A DNA stretch of 64,000 bases from Microbacterium sp. Gd 4-13 (GCF_003095395.1 NZ_QEIJ01000009.1:30248-94247), one strand, 5' to 3'. Counted from the stretch's first letter, positions 33,986 through 41,957 are shown. The notes: a model not told the origin generated them from the sequence alone. Program-made: numbers and translations.

Positions 33986-34330
33986 TCAGTCCTCGCGCGG
34001 GGGCGGGACGTCAACGGCCGCGATCAAGTGCGGGAGGAGGCGCTGCAAGACCAGTCGAGAGTGATACAGCTCCCCAAGGGTGTAGTCCGCGAGCGTCGCG
34101 TGATCGTGCTCGTCCAGGTGCGATACGGGGTCAGCGATGAACAGAAGTAACCCGCGGACCGCCTCGACGCGCTCTGAGACGGTGAGGAGGTCCCCGTCTT
34201 CGCGCATGGCGTGTAGGTGCCAGTTCACGGGCTGAGTGGGGGGCTCGGGGCCGCGCAGTAGCCGCTCGCCTTTCCGGGCGACCGATAACGGCCCGTGACT
34301 GGCATACGTCAGCGCGTCATCTTCGTTCAC
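33986..34330 (-). CDS. Hypothetical soluble protein
   Basis: A 114-aa protein from GTG 34330 (VNEDDALTYASHGPLSVARK). It is helical, with a conserved-looking GLLLFIADPVSHLDEHDHAT and YTLGELYHSRLVLQRLLPHL. It overlaps the end of the upstream gene by 14 bases, typical of coupled genes. The longer frame from 34567 is the shadow of that gene. No family recognised. Confidence 0.6.
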   Translation of the reverse strand: MNEDDALTYASHGPLSVARKGERLLRGPEPPTQPVNWHLHAMREDGDLLTVSERVEAVRGLLLFIADPVSHLDEHDHATLADYTLGELYHSRLVLQRLLPHLIAAVDVPPPRED

Positions 34331-34688
34331 AGCTCGTCGAACCACCGCACGACGCCGTTGCGGAGTGGGCGGATCGGAGGGCTTCGGAGGCGGCGCCGAG
34401 CGCCGCAGCGGCCCGCTGGAGCTCGGCGGCGGCGGTGACGGTTCCTGTCGCCCCGTCCCCTCGGTTGTCCTCGCCGGCGTAGTGCTGGCCGTCGACGACG
34501 CGCGAGTGCCAGGCTCCGAGCTGCTGGCAGACCTGTTCGAGGTCGTCGATGGTGGCGACCAGCTCACCGAGAAGCGTGTAGGAGTCGAACGGTGCCGGGA
34601 CGTCTCGTGTGGAGTGGGCGAGGGTTCTTGCTTGGGCGGAGAGGTCGCGGGCGACCTCGACCTGACGGTGTTGTTCGTTCTCGGCCAT
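34317..34688 (-). CDS. Hypothetical helical protein of the ssb operon
   Basis: A 123-aa protein, rich in Ala/Glu, predicted helical or coiled coil (VEVARDLSAQARTLAHSTRD, LLGELVATIDDLEQVCQQLG, AAELQRAAAALGAASEALRS). It starts at ATG 34688 with an AAAGG site. It resembles the small helical proteins found next to transfer genes in actinobacterial elements; function unknown. Co-transcribed with ssb upstream. Confidence 0.65.
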   Translation of the reverse strand: MAENEQHRQVEVARDLSAQARTLAHSTRDVPAPFDSYTLLGELVATIDDLEQVCQQLGAWHSRVVDGQHYAGEDNRGDGATGTVTAAAELQRAAAALGAASEALRSAHSATASCGGSTSCERR

Positions 34689-34759
34689 GTCTTACCTTTT
34701 CTGGGATCACCGACAGGGCCGGGGCGGGCCTGAGTTCCCCGGCCCGTGTCGTGGGTGGG

Positions 34760-35122
34760 CTACTGCTGGTCGTCGCGGGTGTTGCGGCTGATGGTGACCG
34801 TCGCTCGAGCGAGGTCCGCGCCGATGCTGTCGGCGTCGATGACGCGCCCGTACTGCTTGTTGGCGTCGTCTCCCCAGCTCGACGTGTGCTCGCGTCCGGT
34901 GACGATCACCGCGTCTCCCTTGTGCAGGGATGCGGCCGCGTTCTCGCCCAGCTCGAACCGGGCTTCGATGAAGTGGGTTGTCGGGGTGTCGTGGGCTTGC
35001 CACTTGCCCTGTCGGTACTCCCCCGTGTTCTCGATGACGCGCAGCTTGGTGATCTGGATGCTGCCGGCCTGCACGACCTCGGGGTCGGCGGCCAGGTTTC
35101 CGGTGATGGTGCGGTTGGACAT
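34760..35122 (-). CDS. ssb: Single-stranded DNA-binding protein (right copy)
   Basis: A 120-aa OB-fold SSB (MSNRTITGNLAADPEVVQAG, TTHFIEARFELGENAAASL, VTGREHTSSWGDDANKQYG). Again the acidic tail is absent. Highly similar to the left copy at 7099-7464. It follows the interrupted nrdH by 9 bases with an AGGAGAG site, so nrdH and ssb were once one operon. Confidence 0.9.
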   Translation of the reverse strand: MSNRTITGNLAADPEVVQAGSIQITKLRVIENTGEYRQGKWQAHDTPTTHFIEARFELGENAAASLHKGDAVIVTGREHTSSWGDDANKQYGRVIDADSIGADLARATVTISRNTRDDQQ

Positions 35123-35131
35123 GGTTCTCTC

Positions 35132-35293
35132 CTATCGGTTGTTGGCGATGCGGTCGATGTGGTCGGGGCGGAATCCGCTCCAGTGGTCCTCGTCGGTGAT
35201 GACGACGACGGGTGCCTCGGTGTATCCCAGGTCCTCGACGACGTAGGTGCGTGCCGCTTCGTTCTCTCGGATGTTCACCTCGACGAATGCGAT
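35132..35293 (-). pseudogene. nrdH: 3' half of interrupted nrdH (glutaredoxin-like)
   Basis: Read leftwards: KGIAFVEVNIRENEAARTYV, VEDLGYTEAPVVVITDEDHW, SGFRPDHIDRIANNR-stop. This is the C-terminal two thirds of NrdH, the electron donor of class Ib ribonucleotide reductase, including the TAPVV-like cis-Pro strand and the DEDHWSGFRPD signature. The N-terminal CxxC part is absent here but is found at 40592-40664 on the same strand, beyond a 5.3-kb insertion. Confidence 0.85.
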
Positions 35294-35452
35294 GCCCTTG
35301 GTACTGGTGGACCCGCGTATCGGAATGGCCTGAATTGGGACTCGGTGTGCTCAGTCGTGCCCAGCAGCGGCCCGCACGCGGATCGGCTGTAGGGCGGGCC
35401 GGCACGAGGGGATTCTGCGCTGGTCTGTGGGAGCCGGGGATAGAGTCGCGCC

Positions 35453-35734
35453 ATGAGTGACCTCCTGGACAGTTTGCGGATGCGTCGCGAGATCCTTCTC
35501 GCGTACGTGACGGTGCTCGATCGAGCCGAAGAGCTATTGCGTGTGTGCGCCGCAGCCATTGGCGAGGCGACCGAGGCGCGACTGGCTGTCGAGGATACGT
35601 TCGGGCTCAGTCCAGTGGCCGCTGACGCTGTCTTGGCTCTGCAGGTCCGACGCTTCACTCCGACGTCGCTCGAACAGATTCGACAGGAGTTGGTCGACGT
35701 CGACCGTCAGCTGGTCGAGGCAGAGATCGCGTAA
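35453..35734 (+). CDS. Small GyrA/ParC-like helical protein
   Basis: A 93-aa protein that resembles only the tower/coiled-coil segment of type IIA topoisomerase A subunits. It has RREILLAYVTVLDRAEELLR, then FGLSPVAADAVLALQVRRFT and a final LEQIRQELVDVDRQLVEAE, paralleling the LSE-x-QA-x-AILDLQLRRLT block and adjoining helices of GyrA. There is no catalytic Tyr domain, so it cannot cut DNA by itself. It may bind gyrase or act as an antitoxin-like decoy (speculative). Cargo of the Tn554-like element. Confidence 0.6.
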   Translation: MSDLLDSLRMRREILLAYVTVLDRAEELLRVCAAAIGEATEARLAVEDTFGLSPVAADAVLALQVRRFTPTSLEQIRQELVDVDRQLVEAEIA

Positions 35735-35813
35735 GGGGATCCTGCAACGGGGATGGACGTTTCGACCCGCGCCGGACATGTAGGAGTGAGACCCTGCAAG
35801 CGAGAGGCCACCA

Positions 35814-36482
35814 ATGAACTTTGACGATCCGGTTACCGATGCGAACTTCGACCGACAGCTGACCGATAGCGCTCCTCCGACGACCCCGCTGACGCCATCG
35901 ATCGAAGACGAACTCGCGCGGATGAGTGTGCACGCGCGCACCGATCATGCACGGTCGCGGAACAAACGAGGCGTCGCTGCGAAGGCGGCCGCGTTCGCGA
36001 TCGCAGGGGTCGTTGTCCTCGGTGGTGCGGGTGCAGCCGCAGCGGCCACGGGCGGGTGGTGGTCATCCTGGTGGGCAGATGAGCCTGACTCGGTCGCGTC
36101 CTACACGCTCCCGAGTGGCGCACAGTGTGAGCACCGCGTGGGCGGGCTGATGGTGGGCACGAAGGACGAACCGATTCGCGTTGCCGCGCGAGAGTGGCTC
36201 GCGTCGGCGGACCTTGATGCGATCATCGCGTCCAGGATCGATGCGCGAGTTGTGGAGGTCCGCGCAGACCAACTCCTGGTGGAGGGGCCGGATGGGACCA
36301 CCATCCCCGCGGTGATTGACACGCGAACTGATGATTCGGTGTACTCGCGAGCGGTGAGCGAAGTGATCTACGGTGCGCTGACGGACTCGCTGGAGCGTCA
36401 GGGTTTCGACCTAGAGTTCGGCCCCAATGAACGGGGGCTGGAGATCAGCGCGGAGATCAGCTGCCCGGGTGCCCAGTGGTGA
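35814..36482 (+). CDS. Single-span membrane protein, putative partner of the ECF sigma factor
   Basis: A 222-aa protein: an N-terminal cytoplasmic part (SIEDELARMSVHARTDHARS), one membrane helix (FAIAGVVVLGGAGAAAAATG) and an extracytoplasmic C-terminal domain with three Cys. Its stop overlaps the sigma gene's GTG (GTGA at 36479-36482). Topology and coupling fit an anti-sigma or sensor role, although there is no zinc-binding HxxxCxxC motif. Confidence 0.6.
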   Translation: MNFDDPVTDANFDRQLTDSAPPTTPLTPSIEDELARMSVHARTDHARSRNKRGVAAKAAAFAIAGVVVLGGAGAAAAATGGWWSSWWADEPDSVASYTLPSGAQCEHRVGGLMVGTKDEPIRVAAREWLASADLDAIIASRIDARVVEVRADQLLVEGPDGTTIPAVIDTRTDDSVYSRAVSEVIYGALTDSLERQGFDLEFGPNERGLEISAEISCPGAQW

Positions 36483-37006
36483 GCGCGTTCGACGAACGCC
36501 GCATTACCGACGCTCTCGCCACTAACTCGACCGACCTGCTCGCCTATTTCGAGCGTCGCGCCGGCACCTCAGCCGATGCCGCCGATCTTCTTGCGGAGAC
36601 GATGATGACCGCGTGGCGACGCGTCAGCGACCTGCCGTCCACACCTGAACGAGCGCGAATGTGGTTGTTCGTCATTGCTCGGCACACGCTTCTCAACTCC
36701 GAACGCGCCGAGCGGCGTCGATGGAGGCTCGCCAACCGCCTCCGCCTACTCCTCGGCCCCACGGAGGCGCCCGCCGCCGACGATGGTGCGGAAGTACGAG
36801 ATGCGGTAGCTCGACTCGACCCACCACTCGCGGAACTTATTCGGCTGGTGCACTGGGACGGTTTCTCGCTTGCCGAGGCAGCCGCAGTTCTTGAGATCCC
36901 CGCGTCAACGGCCCGAGGGCGGTACGCCAAAGCAAAAGAGGAACTTCAACGCGCACTCGGTCGATCCCACCCCGTCGATGCCGAAATAGCGCACGCGCCC
37001 CACTAG
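36479..37006 (+). CDS. ECF-type RNA polymerase sigma factor
   Basis: A 175-aa sigma factor. Region 2 is visible in DLLAYFERRAGTSADAADLL and AETMMTAWRRVSDLP. Region 4 is in LAELIRLVHWDGFSLAEAAA, then VLEIPASTARGRYAKAKEEL. It overlaps the upstream membrane-protein gene and ends six bases before the convergent tnpB-like gene. It is cargo of the Tn554-like element and could drive element or host genes. Confidence 0.85.
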   Translation: MSAFDERRITDALATNSTDLLAYFERRAGTSADAADLLAETMMTAWRRVSDLPSTPERARMWLFVIARHTLLNSERAERRRWRLANRLRLLLGPTEAPAADDGAEVRDAVARLDPPLAELIRLVHWDGFSLAEAAAVLEIPASTARGRYAKAKEELQRALGRSHPVDAEIAHAPH

Positions 37007-37012
37007 GGGCGG

Positions 37013-38986
37013 TCAGTAGGACGCGGCATCGCCGCGCAATTGAGGGTACGGTGCCCAGTCGCCGCCAGTGTGAGTGCTCCACCGCGCCGCGGTGTCCGCG
37101 GTGACGCCGATCAGGTCGGCGACGATGGCGGGTTGCAGGTCTCGGCTGAGGGTCATCAGCGCAACCACGCGCCCCTGCTGGACAGAGATCCCGGCGGGTC
37201 GCAGCGCAGCTGACACGCTGACGTTGGCCAGGTGCGCGCCGGGTCGAAGTCCGCGGAAGACCCACGTGTCCTCCGAGACCGGGGACCGCGGAGGGGCTTC
37301 GATGACGCGACGGACAAGGTCGGCCAGGCGCGGGGGCAACTTAACTGGGTCCGTGCCGAAGGAGATCGTGACCCTCTCCCCCTCGACGGTGATGGCGGAG
37401 CGGCGAAGGGTGACGATGCGGGTCACCGGGACACCGAACAGCAGGGCGAACAGGCCGACAACGCGCGGGGCGAGGCTGATGTCTTCGCGGCTGAGGAGGA
37501 TCCGCACCCACTCCCACCTTTGGTCGTCGGAGATGGACGGACCCCGCTGCAGTTGCGGGCGGTACTCGCTGCGCAACTGGGTGAGGTGTTGGGTTCGCGC
37601 CCACCGCAGGAATCTGACCAGCTGGTGAGCGGTGTCCCCGCGGCGGACGAAGTATTCGTCGAGCAACCGTTGCGGGATGTCCTCGAGCGTGAAGCCCGCA
37701 ACGCGGGTCGCCGCGAGGAAGCGGCGGATCTCGATCAGTTCCCGCCGTGCACGCGACAGGCGTTGTATCGGGTCGGTGCTCTCCCCCGCGTCGGCGAACC
37801 GCCGCTTCACCACCCAGGAGGCATATTGCTGCACGGTGGGGCGGTCATCAGTATCCGGTATCGAGAGGAGCAGACCGGTCAGCCAGGCTTCGAAACGGAC
37901 ACGGGAGAAGTCATCCGCGGGCACCGCGCCGGATTCGATCAGCAACGCTGCGACGTAGGCGGTTGCGGAAGTCACACGCAGCTCGGCGACGGCCCGCAGC
38001 GACACAGGCAGAGATCCCGCGGCCATGCGGCGGATGAGGCGTGCGCCGACGCTCCCGGTGACCCACTCGAGCCGGGAGTCGGGGTTGGAGTTGCTGTTCA
38101 GCAGGTAGTTCTCGACGGGGAGGAGCTGTGGGTGCGGCCGCCCGTCGGGGCGGGTGATCAACGCGCGTACCTTGTCTGGCAGCGCGCACGGCGCGCACCG
38201 TGCCCCGTGCAGTCTGCGCTCATCCGAGTCGCATACCCGGCACCTCACGTACTTCTTGGCACCTGCACATCGCGCGCACACCGCTACCCCGTCACGGAGG
38301 TAGGGGACCAGCTTGGCCGATCCGCACATGCCGCACCTGTGGGGACGGCTGCGGATCGCGTTGTAGCAGGCCATGCAGAGCGGCTGGTCTTCGATGATCG
38401 CAGCGACCCGGCTTGTCAGGCGGCAGCGGCTGCACGGGGTCTTCGGTCGCCGGTAACAGCGGCTGCAGAGCGGTCCGTCCGCACCGTGCTTGGCGACCCA
38501 GGTGACCTGTCCACAGGCACGGCACGCGGCGTGATTGGTGGGGTCGCTCCGGTGGCAGATGGAGCACTGCACCTGCCCGGCCACAATTCGCCAGCTGGTC
38601 CTGGTTTGGCCGCATGTCCCGCAGAGTCTGGCGCCGTCGGTTCTGCAGCCGGCGCAGAACCGACCGCCCTGCCCATCTCGGAGCGGGAGGAGTCGGGCGC
38701 GTCCGCAGCGGGAGCATGCCGGCAGGCGCAGGCCGGGGACGCCTCGGCGGGTCAACTCGGCGATCATCCGTTGCACCGCAATCGACGCGTCAGGTGGTGC
38801 GCTCATCAGTCGGCCCGGGTCAGCGCGCAGATCCCGCAACAGCATTGCCCGTCCGCGCATGGTCGGCGCCGCGCTCAGCGCGGACCAGATCACCCACGAC
38901 GCCCGAACCTGCGGGACGGCTGTGGTGATCACCTTGGCGAGGCTGATCAGAACTGCCGCAGTGTCGTCGCCGCTCTGGCGATGCAT
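37013..38986 (-). CDS. Large Zn-ribbon recombinase-type protein (Tn554 TnpB-like)
   Basis: A 657-aa protein. Residues about 90-270 hold at least eight CxxC knuckles (CSRCGRARLL, CGTCGQTRTS, CSICH, CRACG, CSRCY, CSRCR, CGMCG, CARCAG, CRVCD), forming several zinc ribbons. The C-terminal ~350 residues resemble a degenerate tyrosine-recombinase core (LFALLFGVPVTRIVTLRRSA; MTLSRDLQPAIVADLIGVTA). The standard HxxR and Tyr residues are not evident, so it may act as a partner rather than a stand-alone recombinase. It starts directly after the HTH gene stop (TAG-ATG). Confidence 0.75.
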   Translation of the reverse strand: MHRQSGDDTAAVLISLAKVITTAVPQVRASWVIWSALSAAPTMRGRAMLLRDLRADPGRLMSAPPDASIAVQRMIAELTRRGVPGLRLPACSRCGRARLLPLRDGQGGRFCAGCRTDGARLCGTCGQTRTSWRIVAGQVQCSICHRSDPTNHAACRACGQVTWVAKHGADGPLCSRCYRRPKTPCSRCRLTSRVAAIIEDQPLCMACYNAIRSRPHRCGMCGSAKLVPYLRDGVAVCARCAGAKKYVRCRVCDSDERRLHGARCAPCALPDKVRALITRPDGRPHPQLLPVENYLLNSNSNPDSRLEWVTGSVGARLIRRMAAGSLPVSLRAVAELRVTSATAYVAALLIESGAVPADDFSRVRFEAWLTGLLLSIPDTDDRPTVQQYASWVVKRRFADAGESTDPIQRLSRARRELIEIRRFLAATRVAGFTLEDIPQRLLDEYFVRRGDTAHQLVRFLRWARTQHLTQLRSEYRPQLQRGPSISDDQRWEWVRILLSREDISLAPRVVGLFALLFGVPVTRIVTLRRSAITVEGERVTISFGTDPVKLPPRLADLVRRVIEAPPRSPVSEDTWVFRGLRPGAHLANVSVSAALRPAGISVQQGRVVALMTLSRDLQPAIVADLIGVTADTAARWSTHTGGDWAPYPQLRGDAASY

Positions 38987-39319
38987 CTATTCGGTCGCGG
39001 TGGTTGGGGGGCGGTGGATGCGGGCACGCGGGGGTCGCAGGTCGCCGATGGGGCGGCTGGTCGGCTCGGCGCCGACCGCCTGCTCCTCGACGAGACGGAC
39101 GGTGATCAGGTCCGCTGGTGTACAGTTCAGCGCCGCACACACCGCCCCGATCACCTGCATGCTGGCCCGCTCCGGTTTCTGGGTCACCAGTCGGAACACC
39201 TGCTCCCGTGAGAGGAACACGCCGTATTCGACGAGCAGCGGGATCAGCTCGGTGGTCTTGAACATCTGGTGACCGGCCATCAGCTGCCTGAGGTTCCAGG
39301 TCGTCTCCACCTGCTTCAT
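38987..39319 (-). CDS. Small helix-turn-helix protein of the Tn554-like operon
   Basis: A 110-aa protein with a Cro/C1-type HTH: LLVEYGVFLSREQVFRLVTQ, then ALNCTPADLITV. The Pro/Arg-rich C-terminus is probably disordered. Its ATG overlaps the integrase stop (ATGA at 39316-39319). By position it is the TnpC-equivalent and may set orientation or control expression. Confidence 0.75.
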   Translation of the reverse strand: MKQVETTWNLRQLMAGHQMFKTTELIPLLVEYGVFLSREQVFRLVTQKPERASMQVIGAVCAALNCTPADLITVRLVEEQAVGAEPTSRPIGDLRPPRARIHRPPTTATE

Positions 39320-40428
39320 AGTTCTTCCTCCATCTGTCGGAACCTGGCCAGCGCCGCGGCGAGGACACGGTTCTTGAAGTCGCCGCTGACGCTGGTATAG
39401 ATCGATGTCGTCGACGCGTGCAGGTGACCCACCTGCTCTTGCACGAACTTGTCCGCGTACCCGTACTCGATCAGATGCGTGACGTACGAGTGTCGCAGGC
39501 AGTGGAGTGTCAGCGCAGGGTCTAGCCCAGCCCCCTGGCGGAGTGCGGTGAAGCGGGCATCGACGTACTTCGCCGACACCCGGGTGTTCCGTTCGGTGAC
39601 CCACATGGCAGCCAGATCTCGTGGACCGAACCGGTCACGGGCGTCCTCCACCCACTGGCTCATCCCCTCAATCCACCACGCCATCTCCGGCACCAGAAGC
39701 ACCGTGCGCCGCCGAGGGTTACTCCCTCGGCTCGCCTTCGCGAACCGGACATGCAGCGCCGCGTACCGCCCCCACTTCGGAACCCTCGCGTTGTAATGCA
39801 GGTCGGCCAGGTCAAGACCACGCAGCTCCGCCCGCCGCAACCCGAACGCGTACGCGGTCTTGAACATCTGCGCATCCCGCAACGCCCCCAACGCGCCCTT
39901 CCGGCCGCTGCGGGCGACGGCCTCGACCCGCGAATCGGCGTAGTCAAACAGCTGCTGCACCTCTTCGAAGGTCAACGCCCGGCGGCGCGGACTGCCTTCA
40001 TACTCCTGCACGTGCGCGGCGGTGTTCCACGGCAGACACACCTGCGACGGCGTCTCCCCGAACTGCTGCTCGCAGATCTCCACCCAGTCGTAATCCGGGC
40101 TGGTCAGGTAGTCGCAGAACACGCGGATCCCACCATGAACCGCCCGGATCGTTGCGTGGCCGCGGGCACGCTGTCGATACGAATCGGTGAACTCGTCAAG
40201 ATCCGAAGCCTGCCACCGCCACGGATACTTCTCCGTGAAGGCTTGGAACCGCTCGATGAGCGCGACCCGCGTCTGAATCGTCTGCGTCGCAAGATGCCGG
40301 GCACGCTGCTGCAGCGCCCACGACCCCACCATGGAACGCCAGACCGCCTCCTCCACCCGCAACACACCCATACCGAGGCTGGGTAATAACGCGGAGCGAA
40401 GCTCACTGACCGACAGAAACTGTTGCAT
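39316..40428 (-). CDS. Tyrosine recombinase (Tn554 TnpA-like integrase)
   Basis: A 370-aa site-specific recombinase with complete catalytic residues: R198 in AFGLRRAELRGL, H309 and R312 in LHCLRHSYVTHL, H335 in VGHLHAS and the nucleophile Y344 in TTSIYTSVS. The N-terminal SAM-like core-binding domain (about 30-120) contains IERFQAFTEKYPWRWQASDL. First gene of the three-gene transposition operon. Confidence 0.9.
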   Translation of the reverse strand: MQQFLSVSELRSALLPSLGMGVLRVEEAVWRSMVGSWALQQRARHLATQTIQTRVALIERFQAFTEKYPWRWQASDLDEFTDSYRQRARGHATIRAVHGGIRVFCDYLTSPDYDWVEICEQQFGETPSQVCLPWNTAAHVQEYEGSPRRRALTFEEVQQLFDYADSRVEAVARSGRKGALGALRDAQMFKTAYAFGLRRAELRGLDLADLHYNARVPKWGRYAALHVRFAKASRGSNPRRRTVLLVPEMAWWIEGMSQWVEDARDRFGPRDLAAMWVTERNTRVSAKYVDARFTALRQGAGLDPALTLHCLRHSYVTHLIEYGYADKFVQEQVGHLHASTTSIYTSVSGDFKNRVLAAALARFRQMEEEL

Positions 40429-40535
40429 CTAATCGATCATCGTAAGAAAGAACGCAACCGATGGCAACAGGCAGTAGTCCAATCCGCAGTACTACGCTCG
40501 ATGAAGGACACGTGTTCGCCGGCGCGGTAGCCGCT

Positions 40536-40664
40536 CTACGGCCAAATATCCCCGTCCACAGTTGCATATAACGCAATTCGCGACGCTTTCGTCAGCACCT
40601 TCTTGGTGAGCGTGCAGCGGGCGCATGACGGGCCGGTGGTGTACACCGTGATCTGCTCAGCCAT
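40536..40664 (-). pseudogene. nrdH: 5' part of interrupted nrdH (copy A)
   Basis: MAEQITVYTTGPSCARCTLT, then KKVLT, is the N-terminal third of NrdH with its CARC redox pair. From about 40592 the frame enters foreign sequence (KASRIALYATVDGDIWP-stop). The remaining NrdH sequence is at 35132-35293. A second truncated copy is at 42050-42334. Confidence 0.85.
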
Positions 40665-40857
40665 TGCTCTTGCCCTTCCCTCCACCAACCGTTTTTCTTT
40701 GCCTTCCGGCAATCGAGGGATTAACGGCGAGCGGAGCGGAGGGAGCAACGGAGCGTGGAATACCGGACTGAGCGCAGCGAGGGAGGATATGCCGCGAAAG
40801 CCGTTGGCCCGCAGTGAAGCCGACGTATCCTCGACAGCCGGACAGGTCAAAGAATGT
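40594..40857. repeat. Direct repeat A: nrdH 5' end and its upstream region
   Basis: About 265 bases, matching 42266-42525 at roughly 80-85% by eye with small indels. It covers the nrdH start, the conserved leader (a CAACCGTTTTTCTTTGCCTT block on the plus strand) and the ACACCGGACTGAGCGCAGCG-like block. The two copies flank the first ParA locus in the same orientation. Confidence 0.8.
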
Positions 40858-41007
40858 GTGAGAGTCGCTGTGCCGCGCAGCGGCTCCCCTAGCGGGCCGG
40901 CCTCCGTGCCGGTGCGCCTGGTGTTGCTTTGCGGCGTGCACGCTGGTCTGCTTTCAACGTACTTTCAGAGTGATATCACTGCGATAGCATGTCATGGTTA
41001 TGCCCGG

Positions 41008-41325
41008 CTACTCGCGGTGCTCGGCGCGGAGGACTTCGAGGCCGCGTTGCAGCGCGCGCAGCGCAGTCTTGTGCTGGCTGCGGTCCTCCAGGGCTGCAAT
41101 CGCGGCCAGTTCGGATGGAAGGGTCGCGTCGGGCCAGCGGATGAGGAGCGTCTTGGCCACGTCAGCCGGCCACTCCCCCGGCTGTGGGGTGCGCGGCGGC
41201 GCGACCTGTCGCGGTGCCGCCGGCGGGGCGACGACGGGCGCGGGTGTCTCGGGGGGCGTGTCGGCTGCGGCGCCGAACGCCTCGATGGCTGCCGGGTCCG
41301 CCTGGGGTCGCTTCTTGATTGCCAT
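41008..41325 (-). CDS. Small partner protein of ParA (first locus)
   Basis: A 105-aa protein: basic N-terminus (MAIKKRPQADPAAIEAFG), Pro/Ala-rich linker, and a helical C-terminus (ALEDRSQHKTALRALQRGLE). Its ATG overlaps the ParA stop (TAATG), the usual arrangement of a ParB-type centromere-binding partner. No clear RHH or ParB motif is visible, so the role is inferred from position. Confidence 0.6.
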   Translation of the reverse strand: MAIKKRPQADPAAIEAFGAAADTPPETPAPVVAPPAAPRQVAPPRTPQPGEWPADVAKTLLIRWPDATLPSELAAIAALEDRSQHKTALRALQRGLEVLRAEHRE

Positions 41326-41957
41326 TACGCCACCAACTCCGCTGCGAGTTCCTGAATCTCTGCTTTGGCCTTGGGGTTGCTCCACTCGACGACGCCCAGT
41401 CCTTCGCCCACCACGTCGCGGTAGGCCTTCCGCTCGTAGATCACCGTCTCCAGGGGCCTGATGCGGGGGTAGTCGGCCAGGTACTCCCCCGCGTCGGTGC
41501 GTTCGCTGATGTTGGGATTGGCCGGTGCCTGGGTGATCAGGCCGCGCACGTCCAGCTCCGGGTTGAAATCGAGGGCCTGCTCGATGACTTCGGTCATGTG
41601 CCCGAGCGTGTCGAGGTCGAGCTGGCTGGGTCGAACGACGACGACGAGCTTGTCGGCGGCGGTCATGCCGGTGCGCATCTCCTTGCTGTCCTTGCCAGCG
41701 ACGTCGACGATCACGACGTCGTATCGGGTGGCGAGGTCTTGCAAGGTCTGGTGAATGCTGCCGATCTTCTCGACGCATGCGATCGCGGGTTCGAGGCCCT
41801 GCTCTTCGCGGTCCGCATGCCACCGGGCGGCCGAGCGCTGGGGGTCGGCGTCGACGAGGCACACGTCCTTGCCGCGCCGGGCGTACTCCACAGCGAGGTT
41901 GACGGCGATGGTCGTCTTGCCGGGACCGCCCTTCTGACTTCCGACGAGGATGATCAT
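41325..41957 (-). CDS. parA: ParA-family partition ATPase (first locus)
   Basis: A 210-aa small ParA/MinD-type ATPase. The deviant Walker A motif is GSQKGGPGKTT (residues 6-16), followed by LVDADPQRSAARW and VVIVDVAGKDSKEM (Walker B). There is no N-terminal HTH, so it is a type Ib ParA that leaves autoregulation to its partner. It moves plasmid or element copies to daughter cells. Flanked by direct repeats containing nrdH fragments. Confidence 0.88.
   Translation of the reverse strand: MIILVGSQKGGPGKTTIAVNLAVEYARRGKDVCLVDADPQRSAARWHADREEQGLEPAIACVEKIGSIHQTLQDLATRYDVVIVDVAGKDSKEMRTGMTAADKLVVVVRPSQLDLDTLGHMTEVIEQALDFNPELDVRGLITQAPANPNISERTDAGEYLADYPRIRPLETVIYERKAYRDVVGEGLGVVEWSNPKAKAEIQELAAELVA

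Larger units (their letters stand above)
35294..40592. mobile_element. Tn554-like element inserted in nrdH
   Basis: About 5.3 kb separates the two halves of nrdH. The unit encodes a tyrosine recombinase (370 aa), a small HTH protein (110 aa) and a 657-aa recombinase-type protein in one overlapping operon, matching the sizes of Tn554 TnpA, TnpC and TnpB (361, 125 and 630 aa). Cargo genes are a GyrA-like micro-protein and a membrane-protein/ECF-sigma pair. The nrdH codons KKVLT stop at ~40592 and KGIAF resumes at 35293. Exact ends and any core duplication cannot be fixed from one sequence. Confidence 0.7.

Noticed and set aside
34331..34567. N-terminal extension of the 33986-34330 gene
   Set aside because: The Ser/Pro-rich extension is the out-of-frame shadow of the helical gene at 34317-34688.
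37232..39211. 659-codon plus-strand open frame opposite the TnpB-like gene
   Set aside because: The minus strand has zinc knuckles, coupled starts and homologous fragments elsewhere; the plus frame has no recognisable domain.
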